The position numbers and the translations under genes are program-made. Under the pieces are notes generated by a model, which did not search any database, was not told where the DNA came from, and worked only from the letters and a program-made list of their open reading frames with translations. 64,000 nt of DNA from Aureococcus anophagefferens. Taxonomy: Eukaryota > Sar > Pelagophyceae > Pelagomonadales > Pelagomonadaceae. Positions 46,816 to 55,976 of the stretch are shown piece by piece (positions within the stretch are counted from its first letter, which is position 1; the number at the start of each line of letters is the position of its first letter). The stretch lies in the NCBI RefSeq assembly GCF_000186865.1, contig NW_008705568.1, positions 1,226,603-1,290,602 on the forward strand, given 5' to 3'.

Positions 46816-48669
46816 ATGGCGAACACTGCCGCGGTCGAGCCGGCGCGCCGCTCCACACGGGTGAAACGCCCAGCGCCCAAGGCCATCGAGTCGGACGACG
46901 AGCCGGCGCCCGCCAAGAAGCCGGTGGCCAAGAAGGCCAAGGCGCCGCCAGCGGCGAAGAAGGCGGCGAAGAAGGCGAAGAAGGCGCCCGCGCCGCCCGT
47001 CGCGCTCCCGAAGCAGAGCGCGCTCGTGCGCATCCTCAGCCACGAGCACGAGCTCCTGCGCGAGGTCGCGAGCTACTGCGCCTACCGCGACGTCGTCGCC
47101 CTGTCGCTCGTCGACCGCGGCGCCACGGCCCTGCTCACGGAGGTCGACGACATCTGGAAGACCTTCCTCAGCGAGTGCGACGCCTGGCAGGGATACAAGA
47201 AGATCTCCGCGGACCAGCGCGAGATGACGGAGCGCGCGTACGGCGTGCGGCGGGTCTGCGCGGCGCTGTCGTCCGGCCACTGCGCGGAGTGCGGCCACGG
47301 CGCCGCGTGGTTCGACACGCTGACGTGCGCGCGGACCTGCCTGCGGTGCTGGCGGTGCCTCGACAGCGGCGACCACGGCACGGAGGGCGCCGCGCCGAGC
47401 CAGCTCTGCTCGTACTCCTACGCGAAGGAAAGCTACCTCATCACGGACAAGGACCTCAAGGGCGTGGCGGTCCTCAAGGTCGACGACGAGACCAAGGCTC
47501 ACGGCCTGATGATGACGAAGATGAGCGTCGTGCTCGTCGCCGACGCGCTGAAAGCCGCCGTCGCCAAGCACGGCTCCGAGGACACGCTCGAGGCGAAGCG
47601 GGCCATTCGAAAGGCCACGGCCCAGCTCAAGCACGACGCGAAGCTCGTCGAGTACACCACCTCCCTCAAGGCCTGGCAGGCCCAGCCCGTCGGGACGAAG
47701 AGCATGGACGACTACCCCAAGTACCCGAAGAGCCCGTCGTCGTCGGGCAAGTGGAACTTCCTGGCCCGCAACCAGCGCTGCTGGGACATGCTCAAGGTCT
47801 GCGACAAGTACGGCCTCTGGGAGGGCGTGCCGCCGCCCGCGCTCAAGCCGACGAAGCGGGCCAAGGTCTACGTCGTCACCGATTCGGACGCCGCCGCCGC
47901 GGAGAAGGCGTTCGCGAAGCACGGCACCTTCGCCGGCTGCTGGTCGAACATCTTCGAATGCGTCCACGACATGGAGAAGTCCGGCTCCGTGCTCGTCGTC
48001 GACAAGAAGTGCGACCTGAAACTGATGGAGCCCGCGTGCGACAAGGAGAAGGTGAGCGCGACCGCGCGCGACTGCGGCTACACGGTCGGCTCGACGTCGC
48101 AGATCAACACGCTGTCGCTGAACACGACGATCAAGGTCGTCGGCACGCCGAACGGATCCATCGTGAGCAACAACGTCGCGCTCTGGGTCTCGGCGCGCGA
48201 CGTCTTCGTCGACCTCGAGGGCCTGCGCGTCCGCGTCGACCCCGACGGCGGCGAGGACTGGAGCCCCTGCGTCGTCTTCGGAGGCGGCCACGTGCGAGCC
48301 GTCGACTGCGTCTTCGAGTCGGGCCCGCGCACGCGCGGGTTTACGGTCCTCGCGCACGCGCCCGTGCACCTCCTGCGCTGCACCGTGGCCAACTACGGGT
48401 CCGTCTCGCGGGCCGGGGCCGCGCTGCACTTCAGCGACATCCCCGAGGAGCCCGCCGTGCGCATCAAGGAGAACAACATCGTCACCGACTGCGTCCACCT
48501 CGGCCTCGGCGGCTACTTCATCGCGAACGAGCCCGACGACGACGACGACGAGGGGCAGGCGAAGCTCGCCGCGATCCGCAAGAAGATCGAACGCGAGAAC
48601 GCCGTCCTCGCCCACACCGACGCCCCGGACTACAGCGGCATCATGGGTCACATCTACGGCGACTACTAG
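46816..48669 (+). CDS. F-box-like protein with right-handed beta-helix domain
   Basis: The 617-residue product starts acaccATGgcg. The N-terminus has a Lys/Ala/Pro-rich nuclear-type tail (KKPVAKKAKAPPAAKKAAKKAKK). Residues about 75-115 resemble an F-box (ILSHEHELLREVASYCAYRDVVALSLVDRG). A Cys-rich segment follows (CAECGHGAAWFDTLTCARTCLRCWRC). The last 200 residues form pectate-lyase-like coils (NTTIKVVGTPNGSIVSNNVALWVSARDVFVDLEGLRV; AVDCVFE; LLRCTV; KENNIVTDC) as in FBXO11-type proteins. I infer an SCF ubiquitin-ligase adaptor. The F-box is weaker than the beta-helix. Confidence 0.7.
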   Translation: MANTAAVEPARRSTRVKRPAPKAIESDDEPAPAKKPVAKKAKAPPAAKKAAKKAKKAPAPPVALPKQSALVRILSHEHELLREVASYCAYRDVVALSLVDRGATALLTEVDDIWKTFLSECDAWQGYKKISADQREMTERAYGVRRVCAALSSGHCAECGHGAAWFDTLTCARTCLRCWRCLDSGDHGTEGAAPSQLCSYSYAKESYLITDKDLKGVAVLKVDDETKAHGLMMTKMSVVLVADALKAAVAKHGSEDTLEAKRAIRKATAQLKHDAKLVEYTTSLKAWQAQPVGTKSMDDYPKYPKSPSSSGKWNFLARNQRCWDMLKVCDKYGLWEGVPPPALKPTKRAKVYVVTDSDAAAAEKAFAKHGTFAGCWSNIFECVHDMEKSGSVLVVDKKCDLKLMEPACDKEKVSATARDCGYTVGSTSQINTLSLNTTIKVVGTPNGSIVSNNVALWVSARDVFVDLEGLRVRVDPDGGEDWSPCVVFGGGHVRAVDCVFESGPRTRGFTVLAHAPVHLLRCTVANYGSVSRAGAALHFSDIPEEPAVRIKENNIVTDCVHLGLGGYFIANEPDDDDDEGQAKLAAIRKKIERENAVLAHTDAPDYSGIMGHIYGDY

Positions 48670-48726
48670 ACGCCCTGTGGGACCCGCGCGAGCCGTAAGT
48701 TACCTTGTTGTCAGCAGCGTCTCCCC

Positions 48727-49418
48727 CTAGAAGGACCCCTCCGCGAGCTGGCGCTTGAGCTCGCCCTCGACGTCCGGCGGCGACCAGCCCGGCGGCTTGA
48801 TGATCTTGCCGTCGCTCTCGCGCTTCTCGAACTTGCCCGTCGCCGGGTTGCGCTTGGCCATGTTCGCGCCGTGGACGACGCCGAAGACCGCGGAGAGGTT
48901 CATGCCCTTCTTCGCGGCCGCGTTGAGCGAGTAGTAGTAGACCTGGAAACGACCGAAAAGGGGTTCGCGCGACGCGTTGAAACGACGACGGGGGGTTTCG
49001 CGCGCGGCGCGTCCGAAAAGAGGCACGCCGGGCGACGCGCGTCGACGAGCGCGTCGGCCTGGTCCGCGCACTTGTGGATGTCGCGCTCCGCCTCCGTCGC
49101 CTGGTCGTACTTCTCCTTGGGCAGGTCCTCGGACACGTCGATCATCGCTTTGAGCGTCGACTTCGACTCCGCGGGGGACATGACCGTCGCGAGGAGCTCC
49201 ATGGTCTCGTCTAAAATCATCTTCGCGATGAACTTGACCTCGTCGGTCGTCATGGGGATCGGGCGGTCCGGCGTCGGCTGGCCCGCCTCCTGCGTGAACT
49301 CGCGCACGGCCTCGGCGTCGGTCTGGCCTGCTGCGGGCTTCGTGCTCAGCGAGCCCATGGACTTCTTGACCGTGTCCGCCATCTCCGCGACCGTCGACGG
49401 CTTGAGCAGCTTATCCAT
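48727..49418 (-). CDS. MazG/PRA-PH-like NTP pyrophosphohydrolase
   Basis: Exons 49418-49041 and 48942-48727 join in phase 0 to 197 residues. Signature pieces are VREFTQEAGQPTPDRP, KFIAKMILDETMELLATV (the E-x-x-E metal helix), DQADALVD|VYYYSLNAAAKKGMNL (the second, D-x-x-D-type helix), then VVHGANMAKR and DGKIIKPPGWSPPD, typical of alpha-helical NTP-pyrophosphatases close to phosphoribosyl-ATP pyrophosphohydrolase. It probably hydrolyses nucleotides or related phosphates. The intron (98 nt) uses a GC donor, gcgcgtcgc, the same donor as the WD40 array. Confidence 0.8.
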
Positions 49419-49555
49419 TGCAAATCACTTCTAGCTGCGTGAAGCTTGAAAATCTCAGATTTTGCCTTTGGCGAGCGACCCGAGCTCCTCGAGAGGCGTC
49501 TCGAGAGCCGCCGAACCGGCCCCTGAAACACACAGACCCGGTCCCCGTCCCCCCC

Positions 49556-50720
49556 ATGGACGCCATCCCGACCGCTCCGAGCGCCGCGGCGCCGCCCGCG
49601 GCGCCCCGGGAGCCCGCACCGGGCCCCGACGTCGACATGGTGGCTTCGCCGCCGCCGGATTCGCAGAGCGCCGCCGCCGAGCGCCCGGCGCCCGCCGCGC
49701 CCGCGCCCGCCGCGCCGAAGACCGAGGACGCGCCGCCCCCCGCGGCGACGACGATGCGCGTGCTCGTGCGGTTCGCGGGCGCCGAGGACGCGCCGGGCGT
49801 CGTCGTGCTCGCGCCGGACGACTCGTCCGTCGCGGCGCTCCGGAGCCTCGTCGCGGCCTGTGTGGAACTCAAATCTTCAACCCGACCGTTTCGACGCAAG
49901 GCTTTCTGCTGTGCTTCGAGAACTCGACGAGAGCAATCGATTCGTCCAAAAATCAGCCGAATCGACTTCGATTTGACCGAGATAGAGAGTTCCGAAGTTT
50001 GGTGGGGACCCCCCAAACCAGCGGTTGATTTCCGCACAGGTCGCGGCCCGGGTCGCGGACCGCTTCGGCCCCGGCGCCAAGGTCGCGGCGCTCGCCCTCG
50101 ACCGGACGCCCGTGCGCGGCGCCTTCGCGTGCTACGACGACGCGGTCTTCACGGCGACGGTGTCGCGCGACGCGGAGACGCAGGTCGGCGCGGGCGCGCG
50201 GCACGACGACGAGGCCTCGGACGACGACGGCCCGCCGAAGCTCATCCCCCGCGTGGAGGTCGCGCCGCCCGCGGACGACCGCGAGCTCCGGGCGACGGCG
50301 CGGCTCCTCTACGCGGAGCTCAGCCTCCTCACGGAGGGCCGCGACAAGGGCTACAAGACGAACGTGCGCCTCGCGCTCGCGCGCGCGGGCTGGCAGGTCA
50401 ACGACGAGTCGAACCAGGAGCTCGGCGCGAAGCCGCCCGCCGGGTGGCCGGCCGTGGGCCGCATCCTCGAGCGGTCCAAGAACGCGTCGAAGACGTCGAT
50501 CCGCACGATCACGGGCTCCAACGGCGTCGTGCGCTACCTCGAGCTCATCGCCAACGGCGCGTCGGACGTCGCGGCCGGCGGCCGGAAGCGCAAGGCGGCG
50601 CCCGCGCCCGCCTACGACGACGAGTCGGACTCGCCCCTCATCGAGGCCAAGGCCGAGAGCGCGTTCGCCGCGCCCGTCTGGAAGTTCGCCGCGATGGCCG
50701 AGGCCCAGCTCAACGCCTAG
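49556..50720 (+). CDS. Unknown protein with ubiquitin-like N-terminal fold, split by an introner
   Basis: Exons 49556-49849 and 50040-50720 join in phase 0 to 324 residues. After an Ala/Pro-rich disordered start, MRVLVRFAGAEDAPGVVVLA ... VAALALDRTPV looks like a beta-grasp module. The centre is acidic (DDEASDDDGPPK). The C-terminal half has a helical region (LRATARLLYAELSLLTEGRD; VGRILERSKNASKTSIRTITG). A basic patch (GGRKRKAAP) may direct it to the nucleus. No family is recognised; the beta-grasp suggestion is tentative. Confidence 0.65.
49858..50039 (+). mobile_element. Introner element in the 49.5-kb gene
   Basis: A 182-bp copy ctgtgtggaactcaaatc ... gttgatttccgcacag with perfect 8-bp duplications gtcgcggc (49850-49857, 50040-50047). 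Sense orientation; GT donor from the duplication; exact excision restores SLVAARVADRF. A roughly 20-bp internal deletion relative to the 203-bp copies. Confidence 0.95.
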
Positions 50721-50868
50721 GGCGTAAGTGGAATTGCAATCGGGACTCGTGAGGTAGCTCCGAAGACGTCGGGTGCGCACGCGACCCCTTCAACTCGGGT
50801 TCAATCGGTATTTCGTTGAGTTTTGGGGCTGCTGCGCTATGAGCTCGTGACATTGTGATGAGTGCGAG

Positions 50869-52221
50869 ATGACCCAGCCTCTTGCCCGCCGCCGCCGGCG
50901 CGCGGCGGCGCTCTGCGCGCTGGGCGCCACGCACGCGGCGCGCTACTGCCCCGTCGCGTCCAACGGCACGTCGGCGCGGGACCGCTGCGTCGGCCGCGAG
51001 CTCGAGCTGCAGATCTGGAACGACGCGGGCCGGGCCGTCGTCGTCCACCGCGTCGACGCGCGCGGCCGCGAGCACACGGGCATCTTCCTGGCGCCGGGCG
51101 CCGTCGTGCGGCGCCTCGGCTGCGAGGGCACGCTCTGGCGCGCGCGGCGCACGGAGGGGCTGCCGTCGCGGGGCCGCGTGATCGCCGAGCGGTACCAAGG
51201 GGCGGAGACCGGCGACGACGCGGTGGAAACGCTCGTCGCGTCCGTGTCGGACCGGGCGCTCGACGCGAAGCACGGCGACGCCGGCGGCGAGCGCTGGCGC
51301 GTCGGTGCCTGCGACGCGCTGCCGCAGACGGCGACGTACTTTTCGTCGTACCGCGAGCGCGGCGCGGCCTTCGAGCTCGAGGTCGTCCGCGGCAACTGCG
51401 AGAGCCGCGCCCGGGAGAACGCGACGGAGCCCCTCGCCGGGCCCGAGATCTTCGCCGACGTGACCATCGACCTCCTCGAGAGCTTCCGGGGCGGCAAGGA
51501 GGTGTCGTTCGAAGTCAAGCGCAAGGTCGTCTGCGGCGTCTGCGGCGGCCGCGGCGCGCTGCCGGAGAAGCTCGCGCCCTGCGGCCGCTGCGCCGAGGGC
51601 GGCGTGCGCCGCGCGGCCTGGGCCCCGGGCGCCGCGGTCGACGGGCGGCGGTCGACGGTCTGCGGGAGCTGCCAGGGCTGGGGCGAGACGTGGGCGCCCG
51701 GCGACGCGTGCCCGCACTGCCACGGCGCGCGGCTCGTGCCCGAGGAGCGCTGGTTCCGCATCCTGCTCCCCCAGGGCGTCTACGACGGCTGGGAGCTGCG
51801 CCGCGAAAGCCTCGGGGACACGAAATTGGAGCCGGCGCGCGGGCCCTTACAAGCCCAAATCGAGCCGGGCCCCCTCGTGCTGCGCGTCCACGTGGAGAGT
51901 CACGACAACTTCACGCGCGTCGGCGACGACCTGGTCATCGACGACGACCTCGACGCCGCGGAGATGCTCTGGGGCTTCGTCCGCGTCTACGAGCACCTCG
52001 ACGGGAGCCTCGTGGCCGTGGAGCGGAAGGAGCCCGCGCCGCCGGGCACGGAGATCCGCGTCGAGAAGCGCGGCTTCCGCCACTTCGACGCAGCCGACGG
52101 GCCGACGGAGGCCTGGGGCGACCTGGTCATTCGCCTCGGCCTCGCGGTGCCGTCCACGGACGGCGACCAGCACGGCAAGGAGAAGCGGACCTTCTACGAG
52201 ACCCTCGTCGGCGGGATTTAA
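50869..52221 (+). CDS. Secretory DnaJ-like protein lacking a J domain (zinc-finger plus client-binding domain)
   Basis: The 450-residue product starts at gagATGacc with a signal-peptide-like leader (RRRRRAAALCALGATHAA). An unfamiliar 160-residue beta-rich region takes the place of the J domain. From about 190 it follows DnaJ/type I Hsp40 order: substrate domain (DVTIDLLESFRGGKEVSFEV), four zinc-finger motifs (CGVCGGRG, CGRCAEGG, CGSCQGWG, CPHCHGAR), then DNFTRVGDDLVIDDDLDAAEMLWGF. No HPD is present and no ER-retention tail is visible. An ER or lumenal holdase is inferred. A missing upstream J-domain exon is possible but no signal of one is seen. Confidence 0.8.
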   Translation: MTQPLARRRRRAAALCALGATHAARYCPVASNGTSARDRCVGRELELQIWNDAGRAVVVHRVDARGREHTGIFLAPGAVVRRLGCEGTLWRARRTEGLPSRGRVIAERYQGAETGDDAVETLVASVSDRALDAKHGDAGGERWRVGACDALPQTATYFSSYRERGAAFELEVVRGNCESRARENATEPLAGPEIFADVTIDLLESFRGGKEVSFEVKRKVVCGVCGGRGALPEKLAPCGRCAEGGVRRAAWAPGAAVDGRRSTVCGSCQGWGETWAPGDACPHCHGARLVPEERWFRILLPQGVYDGWELRRESLGDTKLEPARGPLQAQIEPGPLVLRVHVESHDNFTRVGDDLVIDDDLDAAEMLWGFVRVYEHLDGSLVAVERKEPAPPGTEIRVEKRGFRHFDAADGPTEAWGDLVIRLGLAVPSTDGDQHGKEKRTFYETLVGGI

Positions 52222-52226
52222 GGGGC

Positions 52227-53639
52227 CTAGCCGCAGCAGAACAGGCCGTCGGGGATCGTCGCGCACTGGTCCTCGGCGACCATCGTCGGCGCCGCGGCGA
52301 GCGCGGGCGCCAAGGAGTCCGCGACGCAGCCCGCGTCGAACTTCGGGCAGCCGATGCCCAGGAGCACGTGGTCCACGGCGAGGTCCCGCGCGACGGCCGA
52401 CACGTTCTCCGCGTCGTCGAAGTCGACGGCCACGGCCGCGCCGTCGACGTCGAACGCCGCGCGGCGCCACGACCGGCCCGGCTCCGCGAGGTCCAAGTCG
52501 TACATGTGCTCCGGGTGCAGGTTGAAGTGCCAGAACGCGTCGGCGGAGCAGGCCGTCCAGCGGCCCTCGAAGGCGTAGTCCGCGGGCACGAGCAGCCGCC
52601 GCTCGCCGCCGCCGGCCGCCGCGTCGACCAAAAGCGCCGCGGCGACGTCGTCGGGCAGGTCGCGCACCGCGCTCCGGTGGTACGCGTCGCCGACGGCCGC
52701 CAGGGCCTCGGCCAGGTCCCAGGAGAGCACGTAGGCGTTGCCCTGGGCGAAGTCCGGGTAGGCGTCCGCCGGGTAGGCGCCGCGCGAGACGACCCAGGCC
52801 TTGTTCGCCCGGAGCCAGAGGTCGTCGGGCACGCCGTCGGGCGCCCGGGGCACCGACTCGGCCCGGGGCACGCGCATGGCCGCGCCGTCGACGAAGAGGC
52901 CGCCGTAGAGCCGCGACGGCGGGCCCGTGGCGAAGAGGAGCCGGGCCGTGCGCTCGAGCCGGAGGTAGACGTCGTCGTTCGCCCGCAGCGTGTACCAGCT
53001 GCCGCAGACGCGCGCGCCCCAGCGGAAGATGGCGACGGTCTTGTGGAACGTGGCGGCGTAGGACTCCGTGAAGTTGCAGACGCGGACGTCGCGGTGGGCC
53101 GCCATCTCGTTCACGAAGGCCGCGGGCAGCTCGCCGTCTTTTGGGACCGCGGCGAAGAAGCGGACGACGGCGGACGCGGCGCCCGCGGCTCTGGCCCAGG
53201 TCGCGCGGATGGCCCGCCGGTGGGCGCCGTTGCCCGCGCCGGAGACGACGCCGAGCGCGATGGCCGCGCGCGCCGCGCCGCAGGCGTAAAGCGGGTCGAG
53301 GCCCGGGCCGAGCGGCAGCGCGTCGTACGACTGGGGAGAGCTCCCCGGCGCCGCGAAGGGGCCCGGCGGCCGCAGCGGGCCGCGCGCGGCGCCGCCGTCG
53401 TCGACCTCGCGCCGGCGCGCGATGTCGCGCGCGCGCATGGCCACCCAGCGCACCCAGCGAGCCTCGCAGGTCTCGGCGTCCTGAGAAGACCGCGCGCAGT
53501 TTTCTTTGAAGATGACGCCGTCGTTCGCGGACTGTGCCCAGGCCTCCTCGATGTCCAGCGCCGTCGGCGCCATGATGCGCGTGCACGCCGCCGAGGCGAG
53601 GCACAGCAGCGCGACGCCACGCCTCTGCGACGCCGCCAT
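52227..53639 (-). CDS. GT31-family beta-1,3-galactosyltransferase-like protein
   Basis: The 470-residue protein begins MAASQRRGVALLCLASAAC (signal anchor). GT31 motifs appear in order: RRAIRATWAR, then the F.ESY...FHKT...FRWG block, YTLRANDDVYLRL with the acidic DDV metal motif, RLYGGLF, YPDFAQGNAYVLS, and an acidic DLPDDVAAAL segment. It is expected to transfer galactose or N-acetylglucosamine in the Golgi. ATG 53639 is the first in frame. The stop is only 5 bp from the convergent chaperone gene. Confidence 0.8.
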   Translation of the reverse strand: MAASQRRGVALLCLASAACTRIMAPTALDIEEAWAQSANDGVIFKENCARSSQDAETCEARWVRWVAMRARDIARRREVDDGGAARGPLRPPGPFAAPGSSPQSYDALPLGPGLDPLYACGAARAAIALGVVSGAGNGAHRRAIRATWARAAGAASAVVRFFAAVPKDGELPAAFVNEMAAHRDVRVCNFTESYAATFHKTVAIFRWGARVCGSWYTLRANDDVYLRLERTARLLFATGPPSRLYGGLFVDGAAMRVPRAESVPRAPDGVPDDLWLRANKAWVVSRGAYPADAYPDFAQGNAYVLSWDLAEALAAVGDAYHRSAVRDLPDDVAAALLVDAAAGGGERRLLVPADYAFEGRWTACSADAFWHFNLHPEHMYDLDLAEPGRSWRRAAFDVDGAAVAVDFDDAENVSAVARDLAVDHVLLGIGCPKFDAGCVADSLAPALAAAPTMVAEDQCATIPDGLFCCG

Positions 53640-53797
53640 GCTTTGTGGAAGCCGTTCAACGTGGCGGCGCGGCAAACCGCAAGCGCGCCAGCGTATAGTT
53701 GTGTGTGTCGACGGCCAATCGCGGTGTCGCCTCGCGTCGTCGCGGGAAGCCGCCTTTGTCCTCTCGTCGCCCGCGCCGCGCCGCGCCGGCGGAGCCC

Positions 53798-54187
53798 ATG
53801 GACGAGTTCCCGGACTACGACCACCCGGTGACGAACGGCACGTCGTCCATCGACGCCGAGCTCCAGGCCAAGTGGGACGAGGAGATCCGCGTGCGCGAGG
53901 CCAAGGAGGCCGAGGTGCTCGCGACGAACCTCGCCGAGGCCAAGGCGGCCCTCGAGGCCTTCGAGGAGGAGCGCGAGGTCAAGATGCGCGCGTCCATGCA
54001 GACGAACCGCGAGAAGGAGCAGGTGCTCATGGAGCAGCTCGCCGCCGAGGGCGAGGGCGAGAACCCCTGGGAGCGCATCGTGAGCCTCGTGGACCTCCAG
54101 GCGTCGACGTCCGACGAGAACATGGACACGAGCCGCATGCGCCAGGTCTTCATCCAGCTGAAGAACAACCCGCCCGCGTCGCCGTGA
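53798..54187 (+). CDS. Clathrin light chain
   Basis: The 129-residue product starts gagcccATGgac with an acidic N-terminus (MDEFPDYDHP). The middle is a coiled coil (AKWDEEIRVREAKEAEVLATN ... EREVKMRASMQTNREKEQVL). The C-terminus NPWERIVSLVDLQAS ... DTSRMRQVFIQLKNNP matches the light-chain signature NPWERV-x2-LID and D-x-SRM-x2-(L/I)LI-x-LK. It is short compared with the 190-250 residues usual in animals, but similar to protist light chains. It binds the clathrin heavy-chain hub in vesicle coats. Confidence 0.85.
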   Translation: MDEFPDYDHPVTNGTSSIDAELQAKWDEEIRVREAKEAEVLATNLAEAKAALEAFEEEREVKMRASMQTNREKEQVLMEQLAAEGEGENPWERIVSLVDLQASTSDENMDTSRMRQVFIQLKNNPPASP

Positions 54188-54247
54188 GTTTCGAGACGCG
54201 CGGACGCCGCGGCGCGCAAAAGTAAGGGCCTTACCCGACCACGCGCG

Positions 54248-55798
54248 TTACGCGAGGGGCTTGGACCCCAGGGGGAAGAGGATCCGGCTCAGCGTCGGCT
54301 CGACGGGCGCGAAGCGGAGCTCCACGCCAAAGTCCGCGCGGAACCGGCGGTGCGCGCCGTCCTTGCACGCTTTGTCCAAATCCGCCTTGCCGAGCGTCAG
54401 GACGCCGCCGTCGACGAAGGCCGTGTGGAACCAGAAGGAAAAGTCGGCCTTGCCCCGCGCGTAGGGCCCCCGCCGGTGGAACGTGACCTTGACCTCGTCG
54501 ACGACGGCCGCGCCGAAGGGCAGCGGCAGAGAAACGAGCGCCGCGGGCGCTCTGAAAGACCGCGCGCCGCCCGCGGCCTTGAGCAGGTCCGCGGACCGGT
54601 ACTCGAAGTCGCGGCAGGCGATGGTGAAGCACGGCTCGTAGTGCCGGCCCAGCAGGTCGTTCGGTCGGACGTTGCGGAGGTTGACCTCGGCGACGGCCAA
54701 CACGACCGGCGGCGGCAGGTGGCCGCGGTGGCCCCGCGCCTGGCGCCGGTTCTCGGCGTTCCAGGCCGGGTCCACGAGGTGCCGCGGCGCCCGGCCCGCG
54801 ACGAGGAACCGCTCGGGGTGGGCCTCGAGCGACGCGAGCGCCGCGCGCGCGGCGTCGAAGCCGGTCTTCCCGTTGACCTTCGGCGGCGCCGCGTCGTCGG
54901 GCGCGCGGGCCGCGACGCGCGGGGGCTTCGGGCCCAGCGAGGCGCAGGCGCGCAGGGGCGTCGCGTCGCCGGACGAGGCCGCGGGCGCCGTGAGGCTCGC
55001 GCGGAGCTCCCGCGGCGGCGCGGCGTCGTCGTCGTCCGTCTCCGACGCGTCGCCGTCGTCGGAGGCGCCGTCGAGCGGCGGCGCGGGCGTTCTGGGACTT
55101 GCGGACGCGTCCGAGGACCGCGCGGGCAGGCTCAGCGGCGCCCGCCGGTCCAGCAGCGCCCGGAAGTAGCGGACGAAGCGCCGCTGCGACGGGATCGTCA
55201 CGCCCTTCACGTTCTCCGTGCGCGCGAAGCCGTAGAAGCGCATGGCGTCGTCGGCGTCGTCCCACTGGCCGCTCCACAGGAGGTAGGCGCTCAGCATGAC
55301 GCCCGTGCGGCCCTTGCCCGCCTTGCAGTGCACCGCGGCGACGGCCCCGGCGTCCGCCTGCAGGAAGTCGTCGACGTCCGCGCAGAAGAAGAAGAACATG
55401 CCCAGGGGCGGCGGCGCGTGGTCCTGGAAGGGGAACCGACAGAAGGCGCCGCCGAAGCGGTCCGGGCCGTAGGACCGCTCCGCGCAGAGGTTGTAGAGCC
55501 GGTAGCGGCCGGAGCCGTGCCGCTCCTCGAAGAGGCGCTCGAGCTCCGCGCCGTCGTTGCGGTACATGGCCTCGCGCTCGGCCGCGGGGAAGCCCATGGC
55601 GACGAGCCGCGGCGTCACGTAGGTCAGGTCGAGGTCGTAGCCGTCCTCGCGGAAGCGCCGCTTCTTCTTGCTCACTAGGGACCGCAGCGTGTCCTCGAGG
55701 AAGTTGCGCCGCGGCGGGGGGCGGCTCGGGGCCGCGACGGGCGCGTCCGCCAGGGCCGTCGGCGACTCGCTCCGGCGCCAGGGCCGGAGCATGACCAT
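54248..55798 (-). CDS. PTEN: PTEN phosphoinositide 3-phosphatase
   Basis: The 516-residue enzyme dephosphorylates PtdIns(3,4,5)P3. The P-loop VHCKAGKGRTGVM is the exact PTEN HCKAGKGR signature with catalytic Cys and both Lys. It is preceded by RFPFQDH (WPD-loop equivalent) and LYNLCAERSY, and followed by TIPSQRRFVRYF. The N-terminus (SKKKRRFREDGYDLDLTYVT) matches the membrane-binding basic motif. A C2-like domain follows after a 130-residue acidic insertion (DDGDASETDDDDA), which is longer than in animals. It ends in ...LGSKPLA; no C-terminal PDZ ligand is evident. Confidence 0.92.
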   Translation of the reverse strand: MVMLRPWRRSESPTALADAPVAAPSRPPPRRNFLEDTLRSLVSKKKRRFREDGYDLDLTYVTPRLVAMGFPAAEREAMYRNDGAELERLFEERHGSGRYRLYNLCAERSYGPDRFGGAFCRFPFQDHAPPPLGMFFFFCADVDDFLQADAGAVAAVHCKAGKGRTGVMLSAYLLWSGQWDDADDAMRFYGFARTENVKGVTIPSQRRFVRYFRALLDRRAPLSLPARSSDASASPRTPAPPLDGASDDGDASETDDDDAAPPRELRASLTAPAASSGDATPLRACASLGPKPPRVAARAPDDAAPPKVNGKTGFDAARAALASLEAHPERFLVAGRAPRHLVDPAWNAENRRQARGHRGHLPPPVVLAVAEVNLRNVRPNDLLGRHYEPCFTIACRDFEYRSADLLKAAGGARSFRAPAALVSLPLPFGAAVVDEVKVTFHRRGPYARGKADFSFWFHTAFVDGGVLTLGKADLDKACKDGAHRRFRADFGVELRFAPVEPTLSRILFPLGSKPLA

Positions 55799-55976
55799 AT
55801 GCGATGCGGCGCGGACGAGTGGTCGCGCCGCGCAATTGCCTGAGGCGATTCGATTCTCACGACCGGTCCATGAAGCTCGGTTGCCGCGGAGTTGAGGAAC
55901 CAGGGCCGTGCGCCACTGGTACGCAAAGGCAGAGAGAGAGAAGCATAAAGAAAAGAAGGGGGGGAGCGGCGTGGGG

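Noticed and set aside
48943..49040. Degenerate introner in the MazG-like gene
   Set aside because: It lacks inverted ctg...cag ends, the aaaatcagccga core and a target duplication; it looks like an ordinary GC-AG intron.
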